From: an uncultured Oscillospiraceae bacterium
GTDB taxonomy: Bacteria; Bacillota; Clostridia; Oscillospirales; Ruminococcaceae
DNA length: 41,176 nt
Direction: 5' to 3'
Assembly (NCBI GenBank): GCA_900540595.1
Contig: UQGL01000024.1
Span: 1 to 41,176 of the forward strand
A program made the translations under genes and the position numbers. This document shows positions 23,592 through 32,420 of this stretch, piece after piece. The notes beneath the pieces are model-generated. The model searched no databases. It worked only from the letters and a program-made list of their open reading frames with translations, and was not told where the DNA came from. The stretch's first letter is position 1; each line of letters opens with the position of its first letter.

Positions 23592-24324
23592 GAACAATGT
23601 AAAAATTCATGTTGAGCATCTGAAGAAGAACTTCGGCAATCTGGAGGTTCTGCGCGATGTATCGGCTGATATTTATGAGGGCGAGGTCGTTGTCGTGCTG
23701 GGCCCCTCGGGCAGCGGCAAGTCCACCTTCCTGCGCTGCCTTAACCGGCTGGAGGAGATCACCGGCGGCACGGTCATCGTGGACGGCCACGACCTGACCG
23801 ATAAAAAGACCGACCTGAACAAGGTGCGCGAGAATGTCGGTATGGTGTTCCAGCACTTCAACCTGTTCAACAACCTCAATGTCATGGGCAACATGACGCT
23901 GGCACCGGTCGAGCTGAAAAAGGCCACCCGCCCCGAGGCTAAGGAGAAGGCGCTGCAGCTGCTGGACCGCGTGGGCCTGTCCGATAAGGCCGATGCCTAC
24001 CCGGCGCAGCTGTCCGGCGGGCAGAAGCAGCGTGTGGCCATTGCGCGCGCGCTGGCCATGGACCCGGACATCATGCTGTTTGACGAGCCGACCTCGGCGC
24101 TGGACCCCGAGATGGTCGGCGAGGTGCTGCAGGTCATGAAGCGCCTTGCCGCCGAGGGCATGACGATGGTCGTGGTCACCCATGAGATCGGCTTTGCCCG
24201 CGAGGTCGCAAGCCGCGTCATCTTTATGGAGGGCGGCTACATCGTGGAGGAAGGTACCCCCGATGAGGTCATCAACCACCCGAAGCAGCCCCGCACGGTG
24301 GACTTCCTGAGCAAGGTGCTGTAA
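23578..24324 (+). CDS. glnQ: Polar amino-acid ABC transporter ATP-binding protein
   Basis: 248 aa from GTG 23578, preceded by GGAAAGGAGG within the permease gene. Walker [11 protein letters not shown]-loop VFQHFNLF, signature LSGGQKQR, Walker [13 protein letters not shown] and the His switch VVVTHE are all intact. It drives uptake by the permease and binding lipoprotein upstream. GlnQ-type by sequence; whether glutamine is the substrate is not shown. Confidence 0.95.
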   Translation: MAVNKNNVKIHVEHLKKNFGNLEVLRDVSADIYEGEVVVVLGPSGSGKSTFLRCLNRLEEITGGTVIVDGHDLTDKKTDLNKVRENVGMVFQHFNLFNNLNVMGNMTLAPVELKKATRPEAKEKALQLLDRVGLSDKADAYPAQLSGGQKQRVAIARALAMDPDIMLFDEPTSALDPEMVGEVLQVMKRLAAEGMTMVVVTHEIGFAREVASRVIFMEGGYIVEEGTPDEVINHPKQPRTVDFLSKVL

Positions 24325-24344
24325 CACAGCAAAATACGCCAAAG

Positions 24345-24373
24345 CGCCCCGCACCCACCGGTGCGGGGCGTTT
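24345..24373 (+). terminator. Terminator of the amino-acid ABC operon
   Basis: CGCCCCGCAC (24345-24354) pairs with GTGCGGGGCG (24361-24370) and is followed by TTT. Confidence 0.8.
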
Positions 24374-24434
24374 CGCGTGGAAAGACGCATTTCCCCGGTG
24401 TACAGAATACGGGCGGGACTTTACCGCTGCCGTA

Positions 24435-24463
24435 TTGCACCCGGGGCGCGGGTTTGCTACAAT
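24435..24463 (+). promoter_or_regulatory. Promoter of the aldo/keto reductase gene
   Basis: TTGCAC (24435-24440), 17-bp spacer, TACAAT (24458-24463), about 27 bp before the start codon. Confidence 0.75.
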
Positions 24464-24490
24464 AAGGATAAGCGAAAGGAGCGTTTGCCA

Positions 24491-25597
24491 ATGGAAAAAA
24501 TCAAAAGGAATTTCGGCTTCGGCTGTATGCGGCTGCCCATGCAGGGCGAGGAGGTCGATCTTGCCCAGACAAAGCAGATGGTCGATGAATTTTTGGCGCA
24601 GGGCTTCAACTATTTTGACACCGCGCATGGCTACATCGGCGGCAGAAGCGAAACGGCGCTCAGAACCTGCCTGACCAGCCGTTACCCGCGCGAAAGCTAT
24701 GTCCTGACTGATAAGCTGTCCGGAGGCTTTTTTGAAACCGAGGCCGACATCCGCCCGTTCTTTGCGCGCCAGCTTGCGGCCTGCGGTGTGGATTATTTTG
24801 ACTTTTACCTCATGCACTCCCAAAATGCCGAGAATTTTCAGCAATTCAAGGCGTGCCGCGCGTATGAGACGGCGTTCGACCTCAAGGCCGAGGGCAAGAT
24901 CCGCCATGTCGGTCTCTCCTTCCACGACCGCGCCGAGGTGCTGGACCGGATACTGACCGAGTACCCGCAGATCGAGGTCGTGCAGATCCAGTTCAACTAT
25001 CTGGACTATGATGACATTGCCGTGCAGAGCCGCAAATGCTATGAGGTCTGCCGCCGGCACGATAAGCCGGTGCTTGTTATGGAGCCGGTCAAGGGCGGCA
25101 ATCTGGTCAACCTGCCCAAGGACGCCGCCGCGGTGCTGGAATCGCTGCACGGTGGCAGCCCGGCCAGCTATGCCATCCGGTTTGCGGCGGGCTTCCCCGG
25201 CATCATGATGGTGCTGTCCGGCATGAGCAATATGCAGCAGATGCAGGATAACCTCAGCTTTATGCGGGACTTTCAGCCGCTGAACGACACCGAGCGCGCG
25301 GCCGTGTCCAAGGTGGTGGAGATCTTCCGCAAGCAGAACCTGATCCCCTGCACAGCCTGCCGCTACTGTGTAGACGGCTGCCCGCAGCAGATCGCCATCC
25401 CCGACCTGTTCGCCATCATGAACACCAAGAACATCCACCACGACTGGAACGCCGATTATTATTACGAGGATGTCCACACCCGCCCCGGCACCCGCGCATC
25501 GGACTGCATCCGCTGCGGCAGATGCGAGCAGATCTGCCCCCAGCACCTGCCCATCCGCAAGCTGCTGCAGGATGTGGCAAAGGAGTTTGAAAAGTAA
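24491..25597 (+). CDS. Aldo/keto reductase with C-terminal 4Fe-4S ferredoxin domain
   Basis: 368 aa; ATG 24491 after GAAAGGAG. Residues 1-270 form an aldo/keto reductase barrel with the catalytic set visible as FDTAHGY (Asp and Tyr), TDKLSG (Lys) and LMHSQN (His). The last 100 residues carry two cysteine clusters, CTACRYCVDGCP and CIRCGRCEQICP, each able to bind a 4Fe-4S cluster. This fusion is common in anaerobic clostridia and suggests electron exchange with ferredoxin as well as NAD(P)H; the substrate is unknown. It is monocistronic. Confidence 0.93.
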   Translation: MEKIKRNFGFGCMRLPMQGEEVDLAQTKQMVDEFLAQGFNYFDTAHGYIGGRSETALRTCLTSRYPRESYVLTDKLSGGFFETEADIRPFFARQLAACGVDYFDFYLMHSQNAENFQQFKACRAYETAFDLKAEGKIRHVGLSFHDRAEVLDRILTEYPQIEVVQIQFNYLDYDDIAVQSRKCYEVCRRHDKPVLVMEPVKGGNLVNLPKDAAAVLESLHGGSPASYAIRFAAGFPGIMMVLSGMSNMQQMQDNLSFMRDFQPLNDTERAAVSKVVEIFRKQNLIPCTACRYCVDGCPQQIAIPDLFAIMNTKNIHHDWNADYYYEDVHTRPGTRASDCIRCGRCEQICPQHLPIRKLLQDVAKEFEK

Positions 25598-25610
25598 GCA
25601 CCGTACACAA

Positions 25611-25656
25611 CACCCCCGCCCGCCTTCCTTATATAAATGGAAGGCAAGCGGGGGTG
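25611..25656 (+). terminator. Hairpin after the aldo/keto reductase gene
   Basis: CACCCCCGC and GCCTTCC pair with GGAAGGC and GCGGGGGTG around an AT-rich loop (TTATATAAAT). There is no T-run, so strength is uncertain. Confidence 0.55.
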
Positions 25657-25689
25657 CTGTGTGTAATGCGGAATGTCGGACAGTCCGAA

Positions 25690-25727
25690 CAAAACAAAAA
25701 AGGTCACTTACTTTCGTAAGTGACCTT
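25690..25727 (-). terminator. Terminator of the tRNA-Arg gene
   Basis: On the minus strand a perfect 12-bp stem (25700-25711 with 25716-25727, loop of 4) is followed by TTTTTGTTTT. It begins at the first base of the CCA end. Confidence 0.9.
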
Positions 25728-25803
25728 GGTGCGCCGGAAGGGACTCGAACCCCCGACCTTCTGATTCGTAGTCAGACACTCTATCCAGCTGAGCTACCGG
25801 CGC
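25727..25803 (-). tRNA. tRNA-Arg (anticodon ACG)
   Basis: 77 nt on the minus strand including an encoded CCA. The acceptor stem is GCGCCGG/CCGGCGC, the D arm contains AGCTCAGCTGGATAGAG, and the T arm has GGTTCGAGTCC. The anticodon stem TCTGA/TCAGA closes the loop CTACGAA, giving ACG at positions 34-36 (read as ICG after deamination), which decodes CGU/CGC/CGA arginine codons. Confidence 0.97.
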
Positions 25804-25839
25804 ATATTCTCTTGTGCGTTCCGCTCGAGAACGTGTTCT

Positions 25840-25868
25840 ATTATAGCGTCATCCGGGGAGAAAGTCAA
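25840..25868 (-). promoter_or_regulatory. Promoter of tRNA-Arg
   Basis: Minus strand: TTGACT (25868-25863), 17-bp spacer, TATAAT (25845-25840), near-consensus as expected for a stable RNA gene. Confidence 0.88.
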
Positions 25869-25869
25869 C

Positions 25870-25899
25870 CCTTTTTTTCAAAAAACTTTGAAAAAAAGG
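25870..25899. repeat. AT-rich perfect inverted repeat next to the tRNA promoter
   Basis: CCTTTTTTTCAAA (25870-25882) is repeated inverted at 25887-25899 around a 4-nt loop. It abuts the -35 element of tRNA-Arg, where an UP element would lie. No T-run follows on either strand, so it is not a normal terminator. A similar perfect repeat precedes the rRNA promoter at 41026-41053. Confidence 0.7.
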
Positions 25900-25981
25900 C
25901 AAATGGGCAACTTGCCCTAAATTTTGCGGGGCAGGGGAGAGCATTTCGGCCATTTGTCGTTGATTGTTGGGGTGCAGAGAA

Positions 25982-26010
25982 TTGACAAATACTTTGCAAC
26001 ATTTTATAAT
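25982..26010 (+). promoter_or_regulatory. Consensus promoter of the opp operon
   Basis: TTGACA (25982-25987), 17-bp spacer, TATAAT (26005-26010): a full match to the vegetative consensus. Confidence 0.9.
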
Positions 26011-26032
26011 AAAATAAATTCTTGGATATTGG

Positions 26033-26071
26033 CGATGGCGTTTGCGGGCCGCAGCCGCCATCGACTTTTTT
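26033..26071 (+). promoter_or_regulatory. Leader terminator (attenuator candidate) of the opp operon
   Basis: CGATGGCG (26033-26040) pairs with CGCCATCG (26056-26063), with inner GCGG/CCGC pairing, and is followed by ACTTTTTT (T-run 26066-26071). It lies only about 20 nt downstream of the predicted start, 120 bp ahead of oppB. The rest of the leader to 26190 holds a small Arg-rich frame but no other clear element. Confidence 0.6.
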
Positions 26072-26190
26072 ATTCTTCAATGTGTGCGCCGTACACGAAC
26101 AAGCGTGTGCGTACAGCGCGGGATAGGGAAGGATTGACCCGGAATTGACCCCAATTTGTATTCCAATAAGAAACGGAGTGGCACTAAACC

Positions 26191-27108
26191 ATGGCGAAGT
26201 ACATCGTCAAGCGCGTGGCAATGGGCATTTTCAGTGTGTTCATCGTTGCGACCCTTACCTTTTTCATCATGAACCTGGTCCCCGGCGGTCCGTTCGTGGC
26301 TGAAAAGTCCATCAGCAAGGCAGCCCAGCAGGCTCTGGCCGAGAAATACGGTCTGGACAAGCCCCTGGGGGTGCAGTACCTTAACTATATGAATAGCCTG
26401 ATCCACGGCGACATGGGCCTGAGCTTAAAGCAGCGCGGCCGTACCGTCAACCAGATCATCTTCTCCAAGCTGCCGGTCTCTGCCCGCACCGCCGGTCTGG
26501 CCGTGCTGGTAGCGCTCTGCGTCGGCATCCCGCTGGGCTGTCTGTCTGCGTATAACCGAGGGAAATGGGCGGACAACCTGATTATCGTCTTTGCCACCTG
26601 CGGCATCGCCATCCCGAGCTTTATCTCAAGCGTTGTGCTTTTGTACACCTTCGGCATGAACCTGAAGCTCCTGCCCACCGTCGGCCTGAACGAGCCTGCG
26701 GCCTACATCATGCCGGTCACGGCGCTGGCAATCTATCCCACCGCCTACATCACCCGCCTGATGCGCTCGAGCCTGCTCGATGTCATGGGGCAGGACTACA
26801 TGCGCACCGCCCGCGCCAAGGGCGTTTCCAGCGTGAAGATCCTCTTTAAGCATGCGCTGCGCAACGCCATTCTGCCCGTTGTCACCTACGTTGGCCCGAT
26901 GCTGGCCGGCCTGATGACCGGCTCCTTCGTGGTCGAGAAGATCTTCTCGATCCCGGGTCTGGGCCGCGACTTTGTGTCCGCCATCACCAACCGTGACTAC
27001 ACAATGATCATGGGCACCACCATTCTGCTGGCCGCCCTCGTCATTGTGGCCAATGTGGTCGTTGATATTCTGTACAAGATCATCGACCCGCGCATCAAGC
27101 TGAAGTAA
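26191..27108 (+). CDS. oppB: Oligopeptide ABC transporter permease OppB
   Basis: 305 aa; ATG 26191 follows ACGGAG. It has six membrane segments in the DppB/OppB pattern, with the opening YIVKRVAMGIFSVFIVA and NLVPGGPF, and the ATPase-contact loop YMRTARAKGVSSVKILFKHA. It forms the peptide channel with OppC. A 15-bp gap with AAGGAGG separates it from oppC. It is the first gene after the leader terminator. Confidence 0.96.
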   Translation: MAKYIVKRVAMGIFSVFIVATLTFFIMNLVPGGPFVAEKSISKAAQQALAEKYGLDKPLGVQYLNYMNSLIHGDMGLSLKQRGRTVNQIIFSKLPVSARTAGLAVLVALCVGIPLGCLSAYNRGKWADNLIIVFATCGIAIPSFISSVVLLYTFGMNLKLLPTVGLNEPAAYIMPVTALAIYPTAYITRLMRSSLLDVMGQDYMRTARAKGVSSVKILFKHALRNAILPVVTYVGPMLAGLMTGSFVVEKIFSIPGLGRDFVSAITNRDYTMIMGTTILLAALVIVANVVVDILYKIIDPRIKLK

Positions 27109-27123
27109 GGAGGAGCAGACAAA

Positions 27124-28173
27124 ATGGAAAATCTGAAAAAGAATCCGTTGAGCCTGCAACTCAACGTGGAGGATTTCGCCCCCGCATCCAACGAGGAGAA
27201 AAAGAGCCTTGTCATCATGCGCGAGAGCGTCAACTTCTGGAAGGACGGCATGCGCCGTCTGCGCAAAAACAAGATCGCCATGGTCAGCCTGGTCGTCATC
27301 CTGCTCATCGCGTTTATGGCCTATGTTCTGCCGTCCCTGTGGCCCTACAGCTATGAGCTGCAGATCAAGGGCAGCAACAACCTTGCTCCGTTTGAGTATT
27401 CTGCCGCCGAGCAGAAGCTCATCGACGCGGGCGAGAAGGTCTTTCCGCATATTCTCGGCACCGACCGTATGGGCCGTGACTTTGCCGTGCGTGTCATGAT
27501 GGGCACCCGCGTTTCCCTGTCCGTTGGCCTGCTGGCCTCTGTGCTGGTCCTGCTCATCGGCGCGACCTACGGCGCCATCTCCGCATTTGCGGGCGGCTGG
27601 ATCGATAACATCATGATGCGCATCACCGATATTCTCTACACCATCCCCGACATCCTGCTCATCATCCTGCTGGCCATGGCCATCAAGGAACCGCTGGAGG
27701 GTCTGGCCACCAAGCCCGGCTTCGGCTGGATGCAGAAGCTCGGCCCCAACATGGTGTCGATCTTCATCATCTTCGCGCTGCTGTACTGGGTCGGCATGGC
27801 GCGTATCGTCCGCTCTCAGGTCCTGACGCTGAAGGAGAGCGAGTATGTCACCGCAGCCCGCGCGCTTGGCGCGTCCGGCGGCCGCATCATCAAGAAGCAT
27901 CTGCTGACGAACTGCATGGGCACCCTGATCGTCACCACCACCCTGCAGATCCCGTCCTCCATCTTTACCGAGAGCTACCTGAGCTTCCTCGGTCTGGGCG
28001 TTGCGGCGCCCATGCCGTCTTTGGGCTCGCTTGCAACCGATGCCGTCAAGGGCATGAACACCTACCCCATGCTGCTGATCGCGCCCGCGCTGATGATCAG
28101 CATCATGATCCTTGTGTTCAACCTGTTCGGCGATGGTCTGCGCGATGCCTTTGACCCGAAACTGAAGAGCTAA
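27124..28173 (+). CDS. oppC: Oligopeptide ABC transporter permease OppC
   Basis: 349 aa; ATG 27124 after AAGGAGGAG. An N-terminal cytoplasmic part with FWKDGMRRLRKNKIAMVSL leads into the first helix; HILGTDRMGRDFAVRVMMG is the typical OppC signature; the EAA loop is YVTAARALGASGGRIIKKHL. Six helices. Works with OppB in the membrane. Confidence 0.96.
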   Translation: MENLKKNPLSLQLNVEDFAPASNEEKKSLVIMRESVNFWKDGMRRLRKNKIAMVSLVVILLIAFMAYVLPSLWPYSYELQIKGSNNLAPFEYSAAEQKLIDAGEKVFPHILGTDRMGRDFAVRVMMGTRVSLSVGLLASVLVLLIGATYGAISAFAGGWIDNIMMRITDILYTIPDILLIILLAMAIKEPLEGLATKPGFGWMQKLGPNMVSIFIIFALLYWVGMARIVRSQVLTLKESEYVTAARALGASGGRIIKKHLLTNCMGTLIVTTTLQIPSSIFTESYLSFLGLGVAAPMPSLGSLATDAVKGMNTYPMLLIAPALMISIMILVFNLFGDGLRDAFDPKLKS

Positions 28174-28191
28174 AGGAAGGGAGGAAGAATC

Positions 28192-29193
28192 ATGAGCGAA
28201 AAAATTCTTGAGATCAAGGACGAACGCCTGTCCTTCTTCACCCCTGCCGGTGAGGTCAAGGCGCTGAACGGCGTTTCCTTCAGCATGAATCAGGGCGATG
28301 TGCTGGGCATTGTCGGCGAGTCCGGCTCCGGCAAATCTGTCACGGCCTACTCCATTATGGGCCTGACCGCCTACCCCGGCCGTCTGGTCGGCGGTACGGT
28401 GTGGTTCAACGGCCACCAGATCGACAAGATGACCGAGAAGGAATTCCGCAAGATTCGCGGCAATGAGGTTTCGATCATCTTTCAGGACCCGATGACGAGC
28501 CTGAACCCGGTGTACACCATCGGCAACCAGATCGTTGAGGTCATCCTGCTGCACACCAAAAAAACCAAGGAGGAGGCGTGGGCCCGCGCCAAGGAGCTGC
28601 TGGAGCTGGTCGGCATCAACGAGCCGGAGCGCCGCCTGAAGCAGTACCCGCATGAGCTGTCCGGCGGTATGCGCCAGCGCGTGATGATCGCCATTGCACT
28701 GGCCTGCGAGCCGAAGCTGCTCATCGCTGACGAGCCGACCACCGCGCTGGATGTGACCATTCAGGCGCAGATCCTTGAGCTGATGAACGACCTGCGCCAC
28801 AAGCTGGGCATGTCGATCATCATGATCACCCATGACCTCGGTGTTGTTGCCCAGATGTGCGAGAAGATCGCCGTCATGTACGCAGGCCACATCGTTGAGT
28901 ACGGCACGACCGATGAGATCTTCTATAACCCGCAGCATGAGTACACCAAGGGTCTGATCAACTCGATCCCCAAGCTGAACGCCGAGGAAAAGGAGCGTCT
29001 GGTGCCCATTGAGGGCCAGCCCGTTGACCTGCTGAACCCGCCGGCCGGCTGCCCCTTCGCGCCGCGCTGCAAGAGCTGCATGAAGGTCTGCCTGAACAAG
29101 ATGCCGCCCAAGACCGAGTTGAGCGACACCCACTACACCTATTGCTGGCTGCGCCAGAAGGAAGAATTTGAGAAAGGAGGCAAGGCCGAATGA
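28192..29193 (+). CDS. oppD: Oligopeptide ABC transporter ATPase OppD
   Basis: 333 aa; ATG 28192 after GGGAGGAAG. Walker [10 protein letters not shown]-loop [13 protein letters not shown], signature LSGGMRQR, Walker [13 protein letters not shown]. The C-terminal oligopeptide-transporter domain holds [15 protein letters not shown] and a later Cys, the cysteine pattern of this subfamily. It pairs with OppF. The end overlaps oppF by 4 bp. Confidence 0.96.
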   Translation: MSEKILEIKDERLSFFTPAGEVKALNGVSFSMNQGDVLGIVGESGSGKSVTAYSIMGLTAYPGRLVGGTVWFNGHQIDKMTEKEFRKIRGNEVSIIFQDPMTSLNPVYTIGNQIVEVILLHTKKTKEEAWARAKELLELVGINEPERRLKQYPHELSGGMRQRVMIAIALACEPKLLIADEPTTALDVTIQAQILELMNDLRHKLGMSIIMITHDLGVVAQMCEKIAVMYAGHIVEYGTTDEIFYNPQHEYTKGLINSIPKLNAEEKERLVPIEGQPVDLLNPPAGCPFAPRCKSCMKVCLNKMPPKTELSDTHYTYCWLRQKEEFEKGGKAE

Positions 29194-30185
29194 GTGAGCA
29201 GAAGAATCTGGTCGAGGTACAGCACCTGCAGCAGTATTTCCCTGCCGGCGGCGTGGGCAAGAACAAGCAGTATGTGCAGGCTGTCGATGATGTAAGCTTT
29301 GCCATCCGCAAGGGCGAGACCCTGGGTCTGGTCGGCGAGTCCGGCTGCGGCAAGACCACCACCGGCCGCACCCTGCTGCGTTTGTATGAGCCGACGGACG
29401 GCACCATCATCTATGACGGCAAGGTGCTGTTTGACAAGAAAAAGAAGATCGCGGTGGACATGCTGCCCTACCGCCGCCGTATGCAGATCGTCTTTCAGGA
29501 CCCCTACGCGAGCCTTGACCCCCGCATGACGATCGGCGACATTGTGGGCGAGGGCATCGACATCCACCACCTGTGCGCCAACGCCAAGGAGCGCCACGAC
29601 AAGATCATCTCCCTGCTGGAGCGTGTCGGCCTGAACAGTGAGCATGCCAACCGCTACCCGCACGAGTTCTCGGGCGGTCAGCGTCAGCGTGTCGGCATCG
29701 CCCGTGCGCTGGCTGTGGACCCGGAGTTCATCGTCTGCGATGAGCCGGTCTCCGCGCTGGATGTCTCGATTCAGGCGCAGGTCGTCAATATGTTTGAGGA
29801 TCTGCAGCAGGAGATGGGGCTGACCTACCTCTTTATCGCGCATGACCTGAGCGTTGTCAAGCATATCTCCAACCGCATCGGTGTTATGTATCTGGGCAAG
29901 CTGGTCGAGCTGGCCGACAGCTTTGAGCTGATCGCCCACAGCGTCCACCCCTACACCCGCAGCCTGATCTCGGCCATTCCGGTGGCTGACCCTGTGACGG
30001 CCCGCCAGAGCCACCGCATTGTGCTGCAGGGCGATGTGCCCAGCCCGCTGAACCCGCCGAGCGGCTGCCGTTTCCGCACCCGCTGCCCCTACGCCGATGA
30101 GCGCTGCGCTGCCGAAGTGCCCGAGTTCAAGGAGGTCAGCAGCGGCCACTGGGCGGCCTGCCACCATCTGGATAAGGTAAAGTAA
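29190..30185 (+). CDS. oppF: Oligopeptide ABC transporter ATPase OppF
   Basis: 331 aa; ATG overlaps the oppD stop, with AAAGGAGG upstream. Walker [11 protein letters not shown]-loop [12 protein letters not shown], signature FSGGQRQR, Walker [13 protein letters not shown], and the C-terminal [15 protein letters not shown] cysteine motif. After it a 299-bp gap carries a GC-rich GCGGC...GCCGC hairpin near 30238-30258, the oppA promoter and a GGGGGCCACGCCCCC hairpin at 30423-30437. Confidence 0.96.
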   Translation: MSEQKNLVEVQHLQQYFPAGGVGKNKQYVQAVDDVSFAIRKGETLGLVGESGCGKTTTGRTLLRLYEPTDGTIIYDGKVLFDKKKKIAVDMLPYRRRMQIVFQDPYASLDPRMTIGDIVGEGIDIHHLCANAKERHDKIISLLERVGLNSEHANRYPHEFSGGQRQRVGIARALAVDPEFIVCDEPVSALDVSIQAQVVNMFEDLQQEMGLTYLFIAHDLSVVKHISNRIGVMYLGKLVELADSFELIAHSVHPYTRSLISAIPVADPVTARQSHRIVLQGDVPSPLNPPSGCRFRTRCPYADERCAAEVPEFKEVSSGHWAACHHLDKVK

Positions 30186-30375
30186 GAATCTGTCCGCCGA
30201 CTGACTTCACTTGGCCTGAGACTTATACTTATACAGGGCGGCTCACCGCGGCCGCCGTGTGTTTTCAACAAAAGTGTGCGCAGCGGAGAAACATTCATTT
30301 GTGTGCCACAGAATTGTGCGCGAGTGGAACACAAACGGATTTTCTATCAAAACAGTTACAAAAGTTACAGAACAC

Positions 30376-30415
30376 TTGCAAATGCCGCTTTAGGGTGGTA
30401 AAGTATAAATATTCA
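30376..30415 (+). promoter_or_regulatory. oppA promoter with ARG-box-like site
   Basis: TTGCAA (30376-30381), 17-bp spacer, TAAAGT (30399-30404). Overlapping and following the -10, AGTATAAATATTCA (30402-30415) matches the core ARG box of this window at 12 of 14 positions. It suggests that oppA has its own transcript and may answer to arginine. Confidence 0.55.
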
Positions 30416-30484
30416 CTCCGTTGGGGGCCACGCCCCCGAGGGGGATTGGGTATAAAAGTATAATGAATTTGGAGGGTATTCCAC

Positions 30485-32212
30485 ATGAAGATGAAGAACA
30501 TTGCTGCCGTGGCTATGGCCGGCTGCATGGCTGCTTCTCTCGCTGCCTGCGGCGGCTCTGCAAGCTCCGCAGCCTCCACCGAGACCAGCACCGCTGCATC
30601 CACCGAGGCTGCCACCGGCGAAGAGAGCACTGGCACTGCCAACGGTTTCACTGTCGAGTACGGACCTAACCCCGAGACTCTGGACCCCGCGCTGAACAAC
30701 GCAATCGACGGTGCCAACACGCTGATCACTGTCTTTGAGCCGCTGCTGCTCATCGATCAGAACAACGAGGTCATCCCCGGTCAGGCTGAGAGCTACACTG
30801 TCAGCGATGACGGCTTGGTCTGGACCTTCACGATGCGTGACGGCCTGAAGTGGAGCGATGGCTCCGACCTGACCGCGAAGGACTTTGAGTACTCCTTCAA
30901 GCGTCTGGCCGCGCCCGACACCGCTGCCCCCTATGCTGAGACCGTTGTCGGCATGATCGACGGCTATGAGGATGCCGTCGGCAACCCCGATGCAGACGGC
31001 AACATGACCACCGAGCCTGACTTCGACGCCCTGAATGTCGTTGCCAGCGAGGACGGCAAGACCCTGACCGTCACCCTGAGCTACCCCTGCGCTTATTTTG
31101 ACAAGCTGGCTGCCTTTGCCGCCATGAGCCCTGTGCAGCAGGCCACTGTTGAGGCCAACGGCGATGCATGGTGCACGCAGCCCGACACCTACGTCTGCAA
31201 CGGCCCCTACATGATCACCGATTGGGTCCCCTCCGAGCGTATTGTTCTGTCCAAGAACCCGAACTATGTCGGCGGCTGGGATTCCTCCAAGATCGTTTCC
31301 GACACCATCACCCTGCTCCTGCTTGAGGATTCCAGTGCCGCCTACGCCGCTTACAACAGCGGTGAGGCACAGCTCATCAAGGATGTTCCCACCGATGAGA
31401 TCCCCAGCCTGACCAAGGCTGAGGACGGCGGCGACTTCTACGTTGACACCATCCTGGGCACCTACTACCTCTCCCTGAACGACCAGAAGGAGCCGTTCAC
31501 GGATCCCAATGTCCGTAAAGCTCTGAGCCTCGCCATCGACCGTGACTATGTTGCCAACACCATCATGCAGGGCACCTACACCCCCGCTTACAATCTGGTC
31601 GGCCCCGGCATCGTCGATGAGAACGGCATGTTCTACGACAACGCCAATGGCGGCAAGACCTACATCAGCGAAGACTACGAGGCCAACCTCGAGGCTGCCA
31701 AGCAGGCTCTGGCCGATGCCGGCTACCCCAACGGCGAAGGCTTCCCCGTCATCGAGTACAGCACCAACGATGCCGGTTACCACACCCCCGTTGCTGAGTA
31801 TCTGCAGCAGGCCTGGGGCGAGCTGGGCATCACCGTGAACATCAACAAGGTCGAGTGGGCCAGCTTCACCCCGCTGCGCCGCGCCGGCGACTATGACGCT
31901 TCCCGTAACGGCTGGGTCATGGACTACAACGATCCTTCCAACATGCTCGAGCTGTTCACCACCGGCAACGGCAACAACGATGGTAAGTACTCCAGCGCTG
32001 ACTTTGATGCCGCAATCGAGGCTTCCAAGGTTGCTGACAAGAGCGTCCACTTCCAGAAGCTGCATGAGGCTGAGGACATCTTGATGAATGATTACGCCTG
32101 CATCCCGGTGGCCTACTACAACGACTTCTGGCTGCAGAGCCCCTCTCTGAAGGGCACCTGGCACAGCCCCTACGGCTACTGGTACCTGCAGTACGGCTAT
32201 GTTGAGGAGTAA
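30485..32212 (+). CDS. oppA: Oligopeptide-binding lipoprotein OppA
   Basis: 575 aa; ATG 30485 follows TTGGAGG. Lipobox LAAC around residue 21, a Ser/Thr/Ala linker, then a family 5 solute-binding domain with PNPETLDPALNNAIDG, WTFTMRDGLKWSDG and PFTDPNVRKALSLAIDR signatures. It delivers peptides to OppBCDF. Having it last, after a long gap with its own promoter and a strong terminator, permits much higher expression than the permease genes. Confidence 0.96.
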   Translation: MKMKNIAAVAMAGCMAASLAACGGSASSAASTETSTAASTEAATGEESTGTANGFTVEYGPNPETLDPALNNAIDGANTLITVFEPLLLIDQNNEVIPGQAESYTVSDDGLVWTFTMRDGLKWSDGSDLTAKDFEYSFKRLAAPDTAAPYAETVVGMIDGYEDAVGNPDADGNMTTEPDFDALNVVASEDGKTLTVTLSYPCAYFDKLAAFAAMSPVQQATVEANGDAWCTQPDTYVCNGPYMITDWVPSERIVLSKNPNYVGGWDSSKIVSDTITLLLLEDSSAAYAAYNSGEAQLIKDVPTDEIPSLTKAEDGGDFYVDTILGTYYLSLNDQKEPFTDPNVRKALSLAIDRDYVANTIMQGTYTPAYNLVGPGIVDENGMFYDNANGGKTYISEDYEANLEAAKQALADAGYPNGEGFPVIEYSTNDAGYHTPVAEYLQQAWGELGITVNINKVEWASFTPLRRAGDYDASRNGWVMDYNDPSNMLELFTTGNGNNDGKYSSADFDAAIEASKVADKSVHFQKLHEAEDILMNDYACIPVAYYNDFWLQSPSLKGTWHSPYGYWYLQYGYVEE

Positions 32213-32225
32213 TTCCTTATAAAGA

Positions 32226-32258
32226 AAAGGCACATCCCGCGCTGGGATGTGCCTTTTT
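32226..32258 (+). terminator. Terminator of oppA
   Basis: AAGGCACATCCC pairs with GGGATGTGCCTT around a short GCGCT loop, followed by a T-run. It lies about 15 bp after the stop codon. Confidence 0.93.
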
Positions 32259-32266
32259 CTGTGTCT

Positions 32267-32418
32267 GGCTTCCCCCTTGGGGGAAGCTGTCAGCGGCCCC
32301 GTCCGCTGACTGATGAGGGAAAACCTTACCATTGTCGCCCGCAAGCGGGTTGCCACGGCAAACTTTGCCCCTCATCCGGCCCTGCGGGGCCACCTTCCCC
32401 CACAGGGGAAGGCAAGGA
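32267..32418. repeat. Family B palindromic repeat, copy B3
   Basis: About 152 bp between the converging oppA and argF genes. It opens GGCTTCCCCC with GGGGGAAGC, continues to GACTGATGAGGG, and ends CCCTCATCCGGCCC, ACCTTCCCCC and GGGGAAGGCAAGG. The CCCTCATC and GATGAGGG motifs face each other. Close to B2 and B4 in the right half. Confidence 0.9.
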
Positions 32419-32420
32419 AG

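Noticed and set aside
25727..25803. tRNA gene as a phage or island attachment site
   Set aside because: No integrase, no repeated tRNA 3' end and no phage genes are present on either side.
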